Part shown: positions 35,687-44,154 of the stretch, in pieces | How the letters are laid out: every line of letters starts with the position of its first letter | Position numbering within the stretch: the stretch's first letter is position 1 | Assembly: GCA_900317755.1 (NCBI GenBank) | Contig: ONHZ01000048.1 | Span: 1 to 46,815 of the forward strand | Origin: an uncultured Lachnospiraceae bacterium | Lineage (GTDB): Bacteria; Bacillota; Clostridia; Lachnospirales; Lachnospiraceae | Direction of reading: 5' to 3' | DNA length: 46,815 nt | Notes under the pieces: generated by a model | The model's database searches: none | The model's input: the letters and a program-made list of their open reading frames with translations, nothing else | Told to the model about the DNA's origin: nothing | Position numbers and translations under genes: made by a program

Positions 35687-37057
35687 ATGCATGAAGACAA
35701 GTCCTCTTCCAGACAGAAGGGAGAGATACTTATCGAATTACCAATGTTTAATGACACATATTTCTATGGTTCCACGCTTATGGAAGAAAGCGCTGACGGA
35801 TCCACTTCAGTATATGTAGTCATTCACAAAAAACTTGGGACAAAAAGGGTTCTTAAAGCAATAAAAAAATCCTCGGATTCGTCCCACCATTACCTCACAG
35901 AAGCTAAGATACTTGCGAGTCTAGCACATCCCGGCATTCCTACATTGTATGATTATGGAGAAGATGAAAAAACCATCTGTCTCATCGAGGAACTGGTTAC
36001 CGGTATGTCGCTGAAGGAATATTTCCTTTCTCATGCGTTGAAAATTGATGAAATCATCCGCATCATTGAGAAAACTGCGGATATCCTGATTTTTCTTCAT
36101 GAGAGGAAGCCTCCTGTACTCTACCAGGATCTGAAGCCTGAACACATCATTATAAATGGTGATGACATCCGTCTCATTGATTATGGCATCGCGCGCACGC
36201 TTTCAGCATCGCAAAATCCATATCAAAATTTCGGCACGCCATATTATGCTTCTCCGGAAGCCAGAAATGGCGAAGCGGTCGATGAGCGGACGGATGTCTA
36301 TAGTCTCGGTATGCTGCTAAAAGCAATGCTTTCACATACCAGGGACAAAATCCCTCATGCTCTTTACAGCCTTGTTTCAAGAGCCACATCAGAATCAAAG
36401 GATGACCGGCTTCCAACGGTAAGGTCCTTCAAGGAACTTCTAAATGATCTTGATGGTTCAAAAACAAGGCAGAATAACAGCATGCATTTTTCTAAACAAA
36501 ACAGGAACGAGGATGGTCTTCATAAAACAATTGCTGTCGTTGGAACCGAACATGCAGCAGGCACAACACATATTGCCATTTCTCTTGTATCATATCTGAA
36601 CAAAGAAGGCTTCGACGCCTGCTATGTAAATGCCAGCGGAAGTGATGTAACAAGGCATCTTTTGGAAAATGAGAGCCGGTTCAAATGTAAAAGTACCTAT
36701 ATATACCACAACCATTTTAAAGGTGTGCGTGAGTTTGGGAACTGTGTTGATAAAGAAAATATTTCCTCGAAAATACAGGTTCTCGACTGTGGAACTGACT
36801 TTAGAAAAGCAGATTCAGCATATTCTGCAATTTTCGTATTTTCATCTTGTCCATGGAAAGAAAGTCAGATTGACAAAAACGCACATATTGGTACAAATTC
36901 AGCGCTGATGGTAAATCCTGAGTCACGCACGCTGGGAATAAAGCTGTCAAAATTTTTCAAAAGACCAGTATTCGGATTTCCGAAGAACGATGATGCCTTT
37001 GTCATGACGGGAAAGAAAGAACTTGTTTTCAGAAAGGTATTAAAGGAAGTGATGTGA
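35687..37057 (+). CDS. Ser/Thr protein kinase fused to a ParA/MinD-like domain lacking the P-loop lysine
   Basis: Residues about 25-260 form a Hanks-type kinase: VLKAIKK (ATP Lys), the helix C Glu in YLTEAKIL, catalytic loop YQDLKPEHIII, LIDYGIAR (DFG as DYG), GTPYYASPEA and DVYSLGMLL. The catalytic Asp and Lys are present; the Asn that usually binds Mg is His. Residues about 280-456 resemble a MinD/ParA domain: AVVGTEHAAGTTHIAISLVS with no Lys at the Walker-A positions, then a DACYVNASGSD strand. There is no membrane helix. No ribosome site precedes the first ATG; an internal start at 35744 is possible. The next gene, 1 base away, repeats the second domain. Role unknown; the TadZ-like fold hints at pilus or envelope regulation. 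Confidence 0.78.
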   Translation: MHEDKSSSRQKGEILIELPMFNDTYFYGSTLMEESADGSTSVYVVIHKKLGTKRVLKAIKKSSDSSHHYLTEAKILASLAHPGIPTLYDYGEDEKTICLIEELVTGMSLKEYFLSHALKIDEIIRIIEKTADILIFLHERKPPVLYQDLKPEHIIINGDDIRLIDYGIARTLSASQNPYQNFGTPYYASPEARNGEAVDERTDVYSLGMLLKAMLSHTRDKIPHALYSLVSRATSESKDDRLPTVRSFKELLNDLDGSKTRQNNSMHFSKQNRNEDGLHKTIAVVGTEHAAGTTHIAISLVSYLNKEGFDACYVNASGSDVTRHLLENESRFKCKSTYIYHNHFKGVREFGNCVDKENISSKIQVLDCGTDFRKADSAYSAIFVFSSCPWKESQIDKNAHIGTNSALMVNPESRTLGIKLSKFFKRPVFGFPKNDDAFVMTGKKELVFRKVLKEVM

Positions 37058-37058
37058 T

Positions 37059-37661
37059 TTGCGTCGCAGAAAGGATTTTATCAAAAACCGCAGAAGTATA
37101 CTTATGTTTATCGGAACAACACATGGCATAGGCCTTACGACATTTGCTATTTCCTTGGCAAATTATCTTTCTTCTTATGAAAGGAAGCGGACCTGCTATG
37201 TTGAAATGAATGATGGTACGGAAGCCATCACAATGGAATCCGATGAAACAGTACTGTTTGAAAATACTGTGGGGTTTACTCTGAATGATCTGGACTTTTT
37301 CCCAAATGCTGATGAAGATGATCTATCCTGTATTCGAAAAATGGATTATGATTTTATATTAATTGACGCAGGCGTAAGGCCTATAGAATCCATTCCCCAA
37401 AACGAATTTGATCGTCTCTTCATCATTGGGAGTCTGAGGCCATGGAAGAAATCCTCATATTATGCTTTTGTAAATGAAATGAAGAACTTAGAAACAGACA
37501 TACTGCAAGGAGAGTTTTTCGGCACTTTGCTGTTAAAAAATGAAAAGAAGGCTTTTGAGAATAAATTCTCCATTGCGATCAAAGAGCTTCCGCTTCTTCA
37601 TGATCCCTTTCGTCTTTCCCAGAATGACATCAATTTTATGAAAAAGTTAATGGTTTTATAG
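37059..37661 (+). CDS. ParA/MinD-like protein with degenerate P-loop
   Basis: A 200-residue protein homologous in layout to the C-terminal domain of the upstream kinase fusion: FIGTTHGIGLTTFAISLANY at the P-loop position (Leu in place of the catalytic Lys), TCYVEMNDGTEA, then YDFILIDAGVRP as the Walker-B-like strand. The start is a TTG 1 base after the kinase stop, with GGAAG about 9 bases upstream; an ATG at 37104 would remove the basic N-terminus. The two gene products probably interact. Nucleotide binding without the Lys is doubtful. Confidence 0.7.
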   Translation: MRRRKDFIKNRRSILMFIGTTHGIGLTTFAISLANYLSSYERKRTCYVEMNDGTEAITMESDETVLFENTVGFTLNDLDFFPNADEDDLSCIRKMDYDFILIDAGVRPIESIPQNEFDRLFIIGSLRPWKKSSYYAFVNEMKNLETDILQGEFFGTLLLKNEKKAFENKFSIAIKELPLLHDPFRLSQNDINFMKKLMVL

Positions 37662-37779
37662 TGTCTAAATTTGGAGGATAGGAATATAGAAAAATAACAT
37701 AACAATTTCAAAGATAATATGTTTTTAGTGGACCGCAGCTGTCTTCAAAATACTTCCTTCCTCTAAAAACAGACATAAG

Positions 37780-37812
37780 AAAACAAAAGCCACGGCCTTT
37801 CCTGGTCGTGGC
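37780..37812 (-). terminator. Terminator after the DUF1858 gene
   Basis: GCCACGGCC (37789-37797) pairs with GGTCGTGGC (37804-37812), with one G-U pair and a 6-base loop; the minus strand continues TTTTGTTTTC. No terminator was found for the plus-strand kinase pair in the same gap. Confidence 0.8.
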
Positions 37813-37875
37813 ACTTAGTGCTGTTTGTTAACTTAATCTTTCATACCTTTTTGGTACAAAATCTCCATTCTTTCT

Positions 37876-38130
37876 TCAGGCTGCGCCTGCTGCCTTCTGA
37901 AGAAAATAATCATTTATCTCATCTACGATTGACTGAGGGTCTACACCATGTACATAGGAAGCCTCTTCAATCGTCTCCATCTGTGATGCAGGACATCCAA
38001 AGCAGTGCATTCCGATTGCCATAAGAATCTCGCCAACACCCATATCAATCTGTAAAAGTTCTCCAATCGTGGTATCCTTATTGATTTCAGGTACCTTTGT
38101 CTCTTCTGTATTTGTTGATTCTTCAGTCAT
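37876..38130 (-). CDS. DUF1858 domain protein
   Basis: An 84-residue protein. After a polar start, residues 20-80 match DUF1858: TTIGELLQIDMGVGEILMAI, then MHCFGCPASQMETIEEA with a CxxC pair and a VHGVD segment. These small proteins are common in anaerobes and are thought to bind a metal or take part in redox/sulfur chemistry, without a proven function. The ATG at 38130 has GGAGG 5 bases upstream; the TTG at 38142 lies in the ribosome site. Divergent from a ferredoxin gene. Confidence 0.9.
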   Translation of the reverse strand: MTEESTNTEETKVPEINKDTTIGELLQIDMGVGEILMAIGMHCFGCPASQMETIEEASYVHGVDPQSIVDEINDYFLQKAAGAA

Positions 38131-38159
38131 GATAACCTCCAAAAATAAAAACTTAGTTT

Positions 38160-38173
38160 AGGCATCCTTGCCT
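38160..38173 (-). promoter_or_regulatory. GGA-loop hairpin in the DUF1858 leader
   Basis: AGGCA-AGGA-UGCCU, a perfect 5-bp stem with AGGA loop, between the promoter and the ribosome site. The core CAAGGAUG is the closest of the set to the CsrA consensus. Confidence 0.5.
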
Positions 38174-38186
38174 TTTATGTGACTGA

Positions 38187-38215
38187 ATTATAAAGCCAAG
38201 TCGCAAACTTTGCAA
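38187..38215 (-). promoter_or_regulatory. Sigma-A promoter of the DUF1858 gene
   Basis: TTGCAA (38215-38210), 17 bases, TATAAT (38192-38187); the leader is about 50 bases. Confidence 0.7.
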
Positions 38216-38349
38216 CACAAATAAATAAACATAAATACTGTTTTGTCAAAAAGAGTTTACTGCCATAATAAATGTTTTACAAATAAAACATGCGATTTCC
38301 AGTTTGTACGAAAATAAAAACTTTATTTTGCTTGTAAAAAAACCTCTCG

Positions 38350-38358
38350 TGCTATAAA
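38350..38358 (+). promoter_or_regulatory. Extended -10 promoter of the ferredoxin gene
   Basis: TGCTATAAA is an extended -10 element 69 bases before the ferredoxin ATG; a TTGCTT at a longer spacing may be the -35. The leader has a GTGGGA/TCTCAC hairpin with no U-tract directly after it. The 297-base gap 38131-38427 holds these divergent promoters and leaders. Confidence 0.5.
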
Positions 38359-38427
38359 ATTGCACTGTAATTCGGTGGGATTGTCTCACTGATTCAGGGG
38401 TTTTTATTTTTATTGGAGGTATGTATT

Positions 38428-38598
38428 ATGGCATATGTAATTTCTGACTCATGCGTATCATGCGGAACATGCGCACCTGAGTGCCCTGTTGAAGCTATTT
38501 CAGCTGGTGATTCACAGTACAACATCGATCCTGATAAGTGCATCGAGTGCGGTACTTGCGCTGGTGTTTGCCCTACAGGCGCTATTTCTCAGGGTTGA
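38428..38598 (+). CDS. Ferredoxin, 2[4Fe-4S] clostridial type
   Basis: Low-potential electron carrier, 56 residues. Two cluster motifs are visible: CVSCGTCAPECPVEAI and CIECGTCAGVCPTGAI, each CxxCxxCxxxC-P. The length and near-symmetry are those of the classic clostridial ferredoxin that serves pyruvate:ferredoxin oxidoreductase, hydrogenase and Rnf. The ATG at 38428 has GGAGG 8 bases upstream; the earlier TTG lies in that site. Confidence 0.97.
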   Translation: MAYVISDSCVSCGTCAPECPVEAISAGDSQYNIDPDKCIECGTCAGVCPTGAISQG

Positions 38599-38620
38599 GT
38601 TTAATATTACACCTGACATT

Positions 38621-38652
38621 AAAAGAGCTCGGCGAAGATGCCGAGCTCTTTT
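38621..38652. terminator. Bidirectional terminator between ferredoxin and trpS
   Basis: AAAAGAGCTCGGC / GCCGAGCTCTTTT, 13 bp perfect with a 6-base loop; A-run on one side and T-run on the other make it usable from both convergent genes. Confidence 0.92.
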
Positions 38653-38742
38653 CTTACGTTAAAATAAATCGATTAGAAACTTCCATTAAGAAAGAAATCT
38701 TTAGTTAAAAGTACTAATGCTACAGTACCCACAACGAAATTA

Positions 38743-39867
38743 TCAGTCAGCAAGATCTGCATTCGTGATGACTGACGGCTCATCGAAGTAGTCAATCTTC
38801 ATCGCACGCTTTACATCTGAAAGCGTTCCTGCAGCCTTCTCCTCTGCTTTCTCTGTACCGGTCTTTAATATCTCAAGAACTCCCGGGATATCCTTCTCAT
38901 ATTCAGCCCTCTTCTCACGGATTGGCTTAAGCGTCTCCTGCATTACATTATTTAGGAACCTCTTTACCTTGACATCGCCAAGACCGCCACGTCTGTAATG
39001 CTCTTCCATCTCGTTTAAGTCCTGGTAATCAGGAGCATATTCTTCGAAGAATGCCTTTGATTCGGGAATTTCTGGTCCTGCAAATGCCTCGAGATAGATA
39101 AATACAGGATTACCTTCCGTCTTTCCTGGATCTGAAACCTTTAAGTGATCAGGATCCGTGAACATTCCCATTATCTTTTTTTCTACTTCCTTCTCCGGAT
39201 CTGAGAGGTAGATACAGTTTCCTAGAGACTTTGACATCTTTGCCATGCCGTCTGTACCCGGAAGCCTTCTCGCAGCAGAGCTCTTTGGAAGAAGAATGTC
39301 CGGTTCTACAAGAGCATCGCCATATATGGAATTAAACTTGCGGACTATCTCCCTTGCCTGCTCTATCATCGGACTCTGATCCTCACCAGCAGGAACAGTA
39401 GTAGCTTTAAATGCTGTAATGTCTGAGGCCTGTGAAATAGGGTAACAGAAAAATCCGACGGGCGTTCCCTTACCATCTTCTTTTTCAGAATACCCCCTCA
39501 TTTTAATTTCGCTCTTTACTGTTGGATTTCTTTCAAGCCTCTGAACGGTGACGAGATTCATATAATACTGCGTAAGTTCCGGAAGCTCCGGGATCTGCGA
39601 CTGAATGAGAATGCTAGACTTTGAAGGATCTATACCAACGGAAAGATAATCCAATGCGACATTTAATATATTGTTTCTGACCTTGCCAGGATTATCCGCA
39701 TTATCCGTAAGGGCCTGCGCATCCGCAATCATAATATAGACTTCACTATATTCACCACTATTCTGAAGTCTTACCCTCTCTCTTAATGAACCGACATAGT
39801 GCCCAATATGAAGCTTTCCTGTAGGTCTGTCACCTGTTAAAATTATCTTTTCTTTTGTGTCTGACAT
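38743..39867 (-). CDS. trpS: Tryptophanyl-tRNA synthetase
   Basis: Class Ic synthetase charging tRNA-Trp. It has the HIGH-type motif [17 protein letters not shown], the KMSKS loop [12 protein letters not shown] and the anticodon-binding helical C-terminus. At 374 residues it is longer than the Bacillus enzyme (about 330). No T-box leader is present: only 18 bases separate it from the fragment upstream. Confidence 0.96.
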   Translation of the reverse strand: MSDTKEKIILTGDRPTGKLHIGHYVGSLRERVRLQNSGEYSEVYIMIADAQALTDNADNPGKVRNNILNVALDYLSVGIDPSKSSILIQSQIPELPELTQYYMNLVTVQRLERNPTVKSEIKMRGYSEKEDGKGTPVGFFCYPISQASDITAFKATTVPAGEDQSPMIEQAREIVRKFNSIYGDALVEPDILLPKSSAARRLPGTDGMAKMSKSLGNCIYLSDPEKEVEKKIMGMFTDPDHLKVSDPGKTEGNPVFIYLEAFAGPEIPESKAFFEEYAPDYQDLNEMEEHYRRGGLGDVKVKRFLNNVMQETLKPIREKRAEYEKDIPGVLEILKTGTEKAEEKAAGTLSDVKRAMKIDYFDEPSVITNADLAD

Positions 39868-39885
39868 GATAAAAACAAAACCTTT

Positions 39886-40926
39886 CTATCTAACGTTTTT
39901 CTTACCTTTTATTTTTACTTTATTCTCATACATCATTGAATCAGCAGATTTTAGTACATCCTGCGGTGTCATGCCATCATCCCCGGTATGATCATAACGG
40001 CCGACTGCAACTGAGATTTCAAAAGGAAGCAGTTTTCTTTTGTTTGTCTGCTTTATGGCATTTTCAAAAGTCTTTAATCCGCTGTCCGCGTCCTTCGGAT
40101 CATCTATGCATGCCATAAATTCATCGCCGCCGATTCGTCCAAAGAAACCGTCAAAATCTCCAAAGCCATCATTTATTGCACCGGCAACAATTTTTAGCAA
40201 CTTGTCTCCAGTCTCATGCCCATATTTGTCGTTTGCAAGCTTCAGGTCATTGGTATCAAAAAATACCATAGTATATTTGTCCGGATTGTCAAGAGACAGT
40301 TTTTTCATATGCTGCTCACATGAGTTCCTGTTCGGAATGCCTGTAAGCGAATCATAAAACGCAAGCTGCTCAAGCTGCTGCCTCTTATTCCTGTTCTGCT
40401 CATTCTTCAAAAATCTGAGAAGATACGAAATTACAAATGAACTTTCAAGTGCCAGCAGCACATAAGGTCCATAAGAATGCTTTAGCATGGTCTGGACGAA
40501 ATCCGGCATATGAAGCATCATCTTGTTCAGGTACAGCCTGACAACCTCAATCACAAGAAAGCAGAGCGCTATAATAAAGCCTATTCTAAGTACCTGTCTT
40601 GAAATATCCTTTCTCGGTCCTGCGCCAAACAGAACAAAGTAAAGCGTGGCAATCGTTGTAAATAATAATAACAGATGGAGCACCACGAGCACGCTTGCAT
40701 AACCAAGCCCGCGCACAGTAAATTCAAGAACAGTCGCGACCACAAATAATGCCAGGGAAGCCCACTGTACCGCCTTGAAATAGTATATGATCTTTCTGCT
40801 AAAGTTTTCATATTTCAAATATCCATACAGTGTCACCGGCACAAGATAAAGTGTCACATACTCGCTCATGCAGGTAATGAAGAAATTGTCCGAAAGAAGA
40901 TTTATTTCTCCATTATAGCCAAGCAC
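39886..40926 (-). CDS. C-terminal fragment of diguanylate cyclase: membrane helices plus GGDEF
   Basis: A 346-codon frame. About six membrane helices come first, then a GGDEF domain with YDSLTGIPNRNS, FFDTNDLKLANDKYGHETGD and the active site RIGGDEF. The RxxD inhibitory site before GGDEF is absent, so feedback control by c-di-GMP would be lost. The first candidate start (GTG, 40926) has no ribosome site and cuts into a membrane segment, and the frame extends back to 40971 without a start codon. If translated at all, it would make c-di-GMP at the membrane without its sensor part. Confidence 0.6.
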   Translation of the reverse strand: MLGYNGEINLLSDNFFITCMSEYVTLYLVPVTLYGYLKYENFSRKIIYYFKAVQWASLALFVVATVLEFTVRGLGYASVLVVLHLLLLFTTIATLYFVLFGAGPRKDISRQVLRIGFIIALCFLVIEVVRLYLNKMMLHMPDFVQTMLKHSYGPYVLLALESSFVISYLLRFLKNEQNRNKRQQLEQLAFYDSLTGIPNRNSCEQHMKKLSLDNPDKYTMVFFDTNDLKLANDKYGHETGDKLLKIVAGAINDGFGDFDGFFGRIGGDEFMACIDDPKDADSGLKTFENAIKQTNKRKLLPFEISVAVGRYDHTGDDGMTPQDVLKSADSMMYENKVKIKGKKNVR

Positions 40927-41026
40927 CCAGGTGGAAATGCACAGGCAGAATAATGAAAGCCAGATGCCCGGTCAGTCGGCCCTCCTGATCCATCCTTATG
41001 TCATACTTAAAATATTCTTCGTCCTT

Positions 41027-41458
41027 TTATCCATCTGCGCTTTCGGATTTGTCGAGCTCAGACATGGATGTGGAAGCCTTTAGAAGATTGTCATCCGTAT
41101 TGAAAACGACTCTTACTACCGCATTATAAACATTAAAGCAGAGGTAGGAATTGGGATAATCAGAATTATCACTGATGGGTACAGTCAGCATTACCATGTC
41201 ACCTTTTTCCGGTGCCACAAAAATGTTTGACTCATAATGAGCAGTCTTCTTCGTCTCCGGGTGGTAAATATCTACCGTGACATTTTCATCAAGTATCTTG
41301 TAATTTTTCGCCTTAAAGCCAAGGATGGCTGTAAGGAGTCCCATGAAGATAAAGATGCCAATCAAAACAGCAAGAACTAATAATGCCGTCTTTCCATTTA
41401 TTCGGGAAAGAAGGCGGCTGGCATTACTGATGTTGTCTTTCTTACTGTCACTACCCAT
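41027..41458 (-). CDS. N-terminal fragment of diguanylate cyclase: membrane anchor and part of sensor domain
   Basis: A 143-codon frame with a proper ribosome site (GAGGA, 8-9 bases before the ATG). A basic start and one membrane helix (ALLVLAVLIGIFIFMGLLTA) are followed by an extracytoplasmic beta-rich region (LCFNVYNAVVRVVFNTDD). Sequence homologous to the rest of the sensor continues after its stop codon, so the stop appears to be secondary. On its own it would be an anchored, incomplete domain. Confidence 0.5.
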   Translation of the reverse strand: MGSDSKKDNISNASRLLSRINGKTALLVLAVLIGIFIFMGLLTAILGFKAKNYKILDENVTVDIYHPETKKTAHYESNIFVAPEKGDMVMLTVPISDNSDYPNSYLCFNVYNAVVRVVFNTDDNLLKASTSMSELDKSESADG

Positions 41459-41529
41459 GCCATTATCCTCGTGTTGTCTGTCCTAATAGCCTTAGGCTGT
41501 CATCGTAGTATATCTGCAAAATTCTTTAT

Positions 41530-42756
41530 CTATAATTCATAGCCGTTTTTCTTCAGAAGCTCTCTTGCTGACTCTACGGAATCCACGCCTTCCTTATTCT
41601 TGATTGGGGCGAATTCATTTTCCCTGATGACCTCATAAGGGAGGCAGTTGTACATCTCGTGAATCATATCAAGGACAAGCTGCTCAAATTTGTAGCCATT
41701 CGGCTCCGTAGGCTTTACAAAATCACCGTTCTCATCTATGTGATTAATCTTCTTTGTGACCCTGTGAAGTGGTAATGATTTGCTTGCTACCTCATAGAGC
41801 TCCGGCACATGGAATAAATAATTAAGTATTACGCCAAAATTGTAGGCAGGCTCACCATTTTCGTCCTTTGCATCACGCATCTCATCAGAAAGCTCGTAAT
41901 ACTCAACGATCGAAGGCTTTCCATCTTCAAGGCACATGACGCCGACTTTCTCATCAGGTGATGCCTTACGCACAACTTTCGAGCCGACAGAAGCATTTGA
42001 TAATACGCAGGCGCCGACAAAACCGGGCGAGAGAATCTTCTGAAGGACATTGTCAACTGCAAATACATTGATCCATTCAATGCCGTTCTGGTTTAATATG
42101 CCGTCTAAGCCTGCACGGACGAGGGAAGAATACCAGCCGCCGTTTCCATTCGGGGACGTCGCAATACGGCTCTTACTCTCCATATAGAGCTTCCCGTCAA
42201 AGTCGCAGGCTGGCGCCATATCCTGCTTGAAGAACCGGATGTAATCCGGATTGTAACCGAAATAATCGTGCTCCTTCAGGAAATTTCTGGTAGCAGCATC
42301 GTTTTTCTCACTTGTCATTATGAAAAGGTAAATCCATGTATCTGCAGCATGCACTGTATCAAGGAGATTTTCGATGATTCTTTGGAAAATATAGACATGC
42401 TTAGTAAGGCCGATGTCGTACATGCCCTTTGGATTGTCAGAACCAAGCCTCGTTCCCATGCCGCCTGCAAGAAGGAGAGCTGCTGTCTTTCCAGCTTTAA
42501 TAGTCTCTATTCCCTTTGCTGTAAATTCATCATATCTCTTTAAGATTTCATCACGGGTCACTGCCTTGAGCGGTGAATATACCCCGTGCGCCTTCTCCTC
42601 TGCGTCGTCATTGACATGAGAGAGAACTGAAAAATCCGTATTCCCAATTTGCTCTAATAGTGCATTTTTTTCATCTTCAGAAAGCTCGTCATAATACTTA
42701 AGTACATGTTCCTGACCAATCTCCTTAAGCTTTTGCTCCGCTACCGCAAAATTCAT
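41530..42756 (-). CDS. UDPGP-family UTP:sugar-1-phosphate uridylyltransferase
   Basis: Makes a UDP-sugar from UTP and a hexose (or N-acetylhexosamine) 1-phosphate. The nucleotide-binding motif LLLAGGMGTRLGSDNPKGMY is that of UDPGP type 1/UAP1-like enzymes, not the bacterial GalU type. Other family parts are FFKQDMAPACDFDGKLYMES and SPNGNGGWYSSL. It has 408 residues. AGGAG precedes the ATG. The exact sugar (GlcNAc, Gal or Glc) cannot be told from sequence; it may feed cell-wall or glycan synthesis. Confidence 0.9.
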   Translation of the reverse strand: MNFAVAEQKLKEIGQEHVLKYYDELSEDEKNALLEQIGNTDFSVLSHVNDDAEEKAHGVYSPLKAVTRDEILKRYDEFTAKGIETIKAGKTAALLLAGGMGTRLGSDNPKGMYDIGLTKHVYIFQRIIENLLDTVHAADTWIYLFIMTSEKNDAATRNFLKEHDYFGYNPDYIRFFKQDMAPACDFDGKLYMESKSRIATSPNGNGGWYSSLVRAGLDGILNQNGIEWINVFAVDNVLQKILSPGFVGACVLSNASVGSKVVRKASPDEKVGVMCLEDGKPSIVEYYELSDEMRDAKDENGEPAYNFGVILNYLFHVPELYEVASKSLPLHRVTKKINHIDENGDFVKPTEPNGYKFEQLVLDMIHEMYNCLPYEVIRENEFAPIKNKEGVDSVESARELLKKNGYEL

Positions 42757-42946
42757 TTCTTCTCCTAAAATAATCTAAAGCCATCACGTCTTTGTAACAG
42801 CCTAATCAAAGTCACAAATTAGTTACCACGCAAGCATCGTCCGCCTGTCATTTTTATTTACCGCCGGAAAATAAAAAAGCACAATCCTCCGGAAAAACTA
42901 ACTTATTATTATACTCTAATGGGGGAAAAATACAAATTAAAAAACA

Positions 42947-43984
42947 TTAATACAGCCTTATGACATGCTCGAATCTCGGAAGGGATAGCTCCGCTTTTCC
43001 ATATTCTGGAGAATGTATGATTCCAATATTAATAAGGCGTTCCTTATACTTGGGGATGGAGCTCTTCTTTATGCCTGCCTTTTCACAAATTTCAGCAGCT
43101 GTAAAGCTATGCTCATCATCCATAGCAAGCAGGAATTTTTTCTCTATTTCGGTCAAGCCCTCCCAGATTTTTCTATAGACAAACTCATCAAGAATACCGT
43201 CCAGCTTATTTATTATTTTTGACACAGGGAGCTTGTCCCTGTTTTCAAAATATAATGCCCCAAGTGCCTGAAATGCAAAGGCATAGCCCTTTGTCGCATG
43301 TGCTAGTTCCTTCGCAGTCTCCTCATCAATATCAAGTGCCTCTTCATATTCCCTTACAATGGCAGGGATGCTTAATGGCGAAAGGTTTATCTTCGGGGAT
43401 CTTAAAAGGAATGTAAGCTGCGGATCGTTCTGAATGGAATTTAAATTCTCATAAAGTCCTGTCATTATCAGGAATACCGGATAGTCATCCCGCAAAAAAA
43501 TCTGAAACTCACTGGCAAATATTCGCATATTCTCATCATGGATTACTTCGTCTATTGTAATTAAGAGCTTCCTCCCCTTTTTCTTAAGTGCTTTCAGAAT
43601 ATCTTCAATAATGCTAACGCTGTCAGGATGCTCTTCGGATGCACCGATTCCAAAGCCAAAACCTGCAACAGAAACATTGACTCCATGTTTAAATAAATCA
43701 GGAATACCTTTTACGGCATTGCTAAGGCTTCTGGCAAGGTCTTCCAAAAGATCCCTTGATGAGTTTAAATTTACGACAATCCAGTCATCATCTTCTTCAA
43801 GCTGTTTGCCGACCGTAGTCATTAAAACAGTCTTCCCGCTGCCACGTATTCCCTCTATCAAAAAAGACTGTGTAAGCGGATTTTCGCTTGTAAATACTGA
43901 AACAATTCTGTCAGTCTCTTCTCCTCTGCTTATAAGCAGGTTCGGCTCCTTGCCAAAAGTAATAGTAAAAGGATTCCCTTTCAT
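42947..43984 (-). CDS. AAA ATPase with C-terminal winged helix, behind an iteron-like array
   Basis: A 345-residue STAND/Orc-like ATPase. Walker A is IEGIRGSGKTVLMTTVGKQL, Walker B RKLLITIDEV, with a sensor-like VFLIMTGLYENLN, and the C-terminal 70 residues form a winged helix (EHSFTAAEICEKAGIKKSSI). Proteins of this type are widespread single genes in Clostridia and archaea with no settled role. Upstream lie five TTTGGAA boxes overlapping the likely promoter, so the protein may control its own gene through its winged helix. No toxin-like partner is seen beside it. Confidence 0.85.
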   Translation of the reverse strand: MKGNPFTITFGKEPNLLISRGEETDRIVSVFTSENPLTQSFLIEGIRGSGKTVLMTTVGKQLEEDDDWIVVNLNSSRDLLEDLARSLSNAVKGIPDLFKHGVNVSVAGFGFGIGASEEHPDSVSIIEDILKALKKKGRKLLITIDEVIHDENMRIFASEFQIFLRDDYPVFLIMTGLYENLNSIQNDPQLTFLLRSPKINLSPLSIPAIVREYEEALDIDEETAKELAHATKGYAFAFQALGALYFENRDKLPVSKIINKLDGILDEFVYRKIWEGLTEIEKKFLLAMDDEHSFTAAEICEKAGIKKSSIPKYKERLINIGIIHSPEYGKAELSLPRFEHVIRLY

Positions 43985-44027
43985 GCGTTTTGCCTTTCAA
44001 GAACCAGTGTAATATAAAAAAATGATT

Positions 44028-44092
44028 TTCCAAAGTTTGATTTTCTTTCCAAACTTTTCCAATCTTGTAATAATTTTCCAAACTCTTCCAAA
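44028..44092 (-). repeat. Five phased TTTGGAA boxes upstream of the AAA ATPase gene
   Basis: On the minus strand TTTGGAA occurs at 44092-44086, 44082-44076, 44053-44047 and 44034-44028, and ATTGGAA at 44063-44057. Start-to-start spacings are 10, 19, 10 and 19 bases, all in the same orientation, about one and two DNA turns. A -10-like TATATT (44016-44011) follows directly, 27 bases before the ATG. Confidence 0.75.
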
Positions 44093-44154
44093 CTTTTTAT
44101 TATCATACCATGGCTCTTGATTTTTTGCAAACTTCTATATCTATTTTTCCTTAG

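Larger units (their letters stand above)
39886..41458 (-). pseudogene. Broken membrane diguanylate cyclase gene (two fragments)
   Basis: The two frames 41027-41458 and 39886-40926 look like the two ends of one GGDEF protein. After the TAA that ends the first (41027-41029), its frame continues in protein-like fashion (KDEEYFKYDIRMDQEGRLTG). From 40971 another frame opens with PGIWLSLFCLCISTWVLGYN, directly joining the membrane part of the second fragment. Compared with intact relatives of this layout, a part of the sensor domain and the first inner membrane helices seem to be missing. One stop codon plus a deletion with frame change explains all this. Confidence 0.65.

Noticed and set aside
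37730-37790. TGTTTTTAG/CTAAAAACA repeat after the kinase pair as a terminator
   Set aside because: The loop is about 34 bases and no U-tract follows on the plus strand.
39868-39885. T-box leader for trpS
   Set aside because: Only 18 bases separate trpS from the upstream fragment; no specifier or antiterminator structure.
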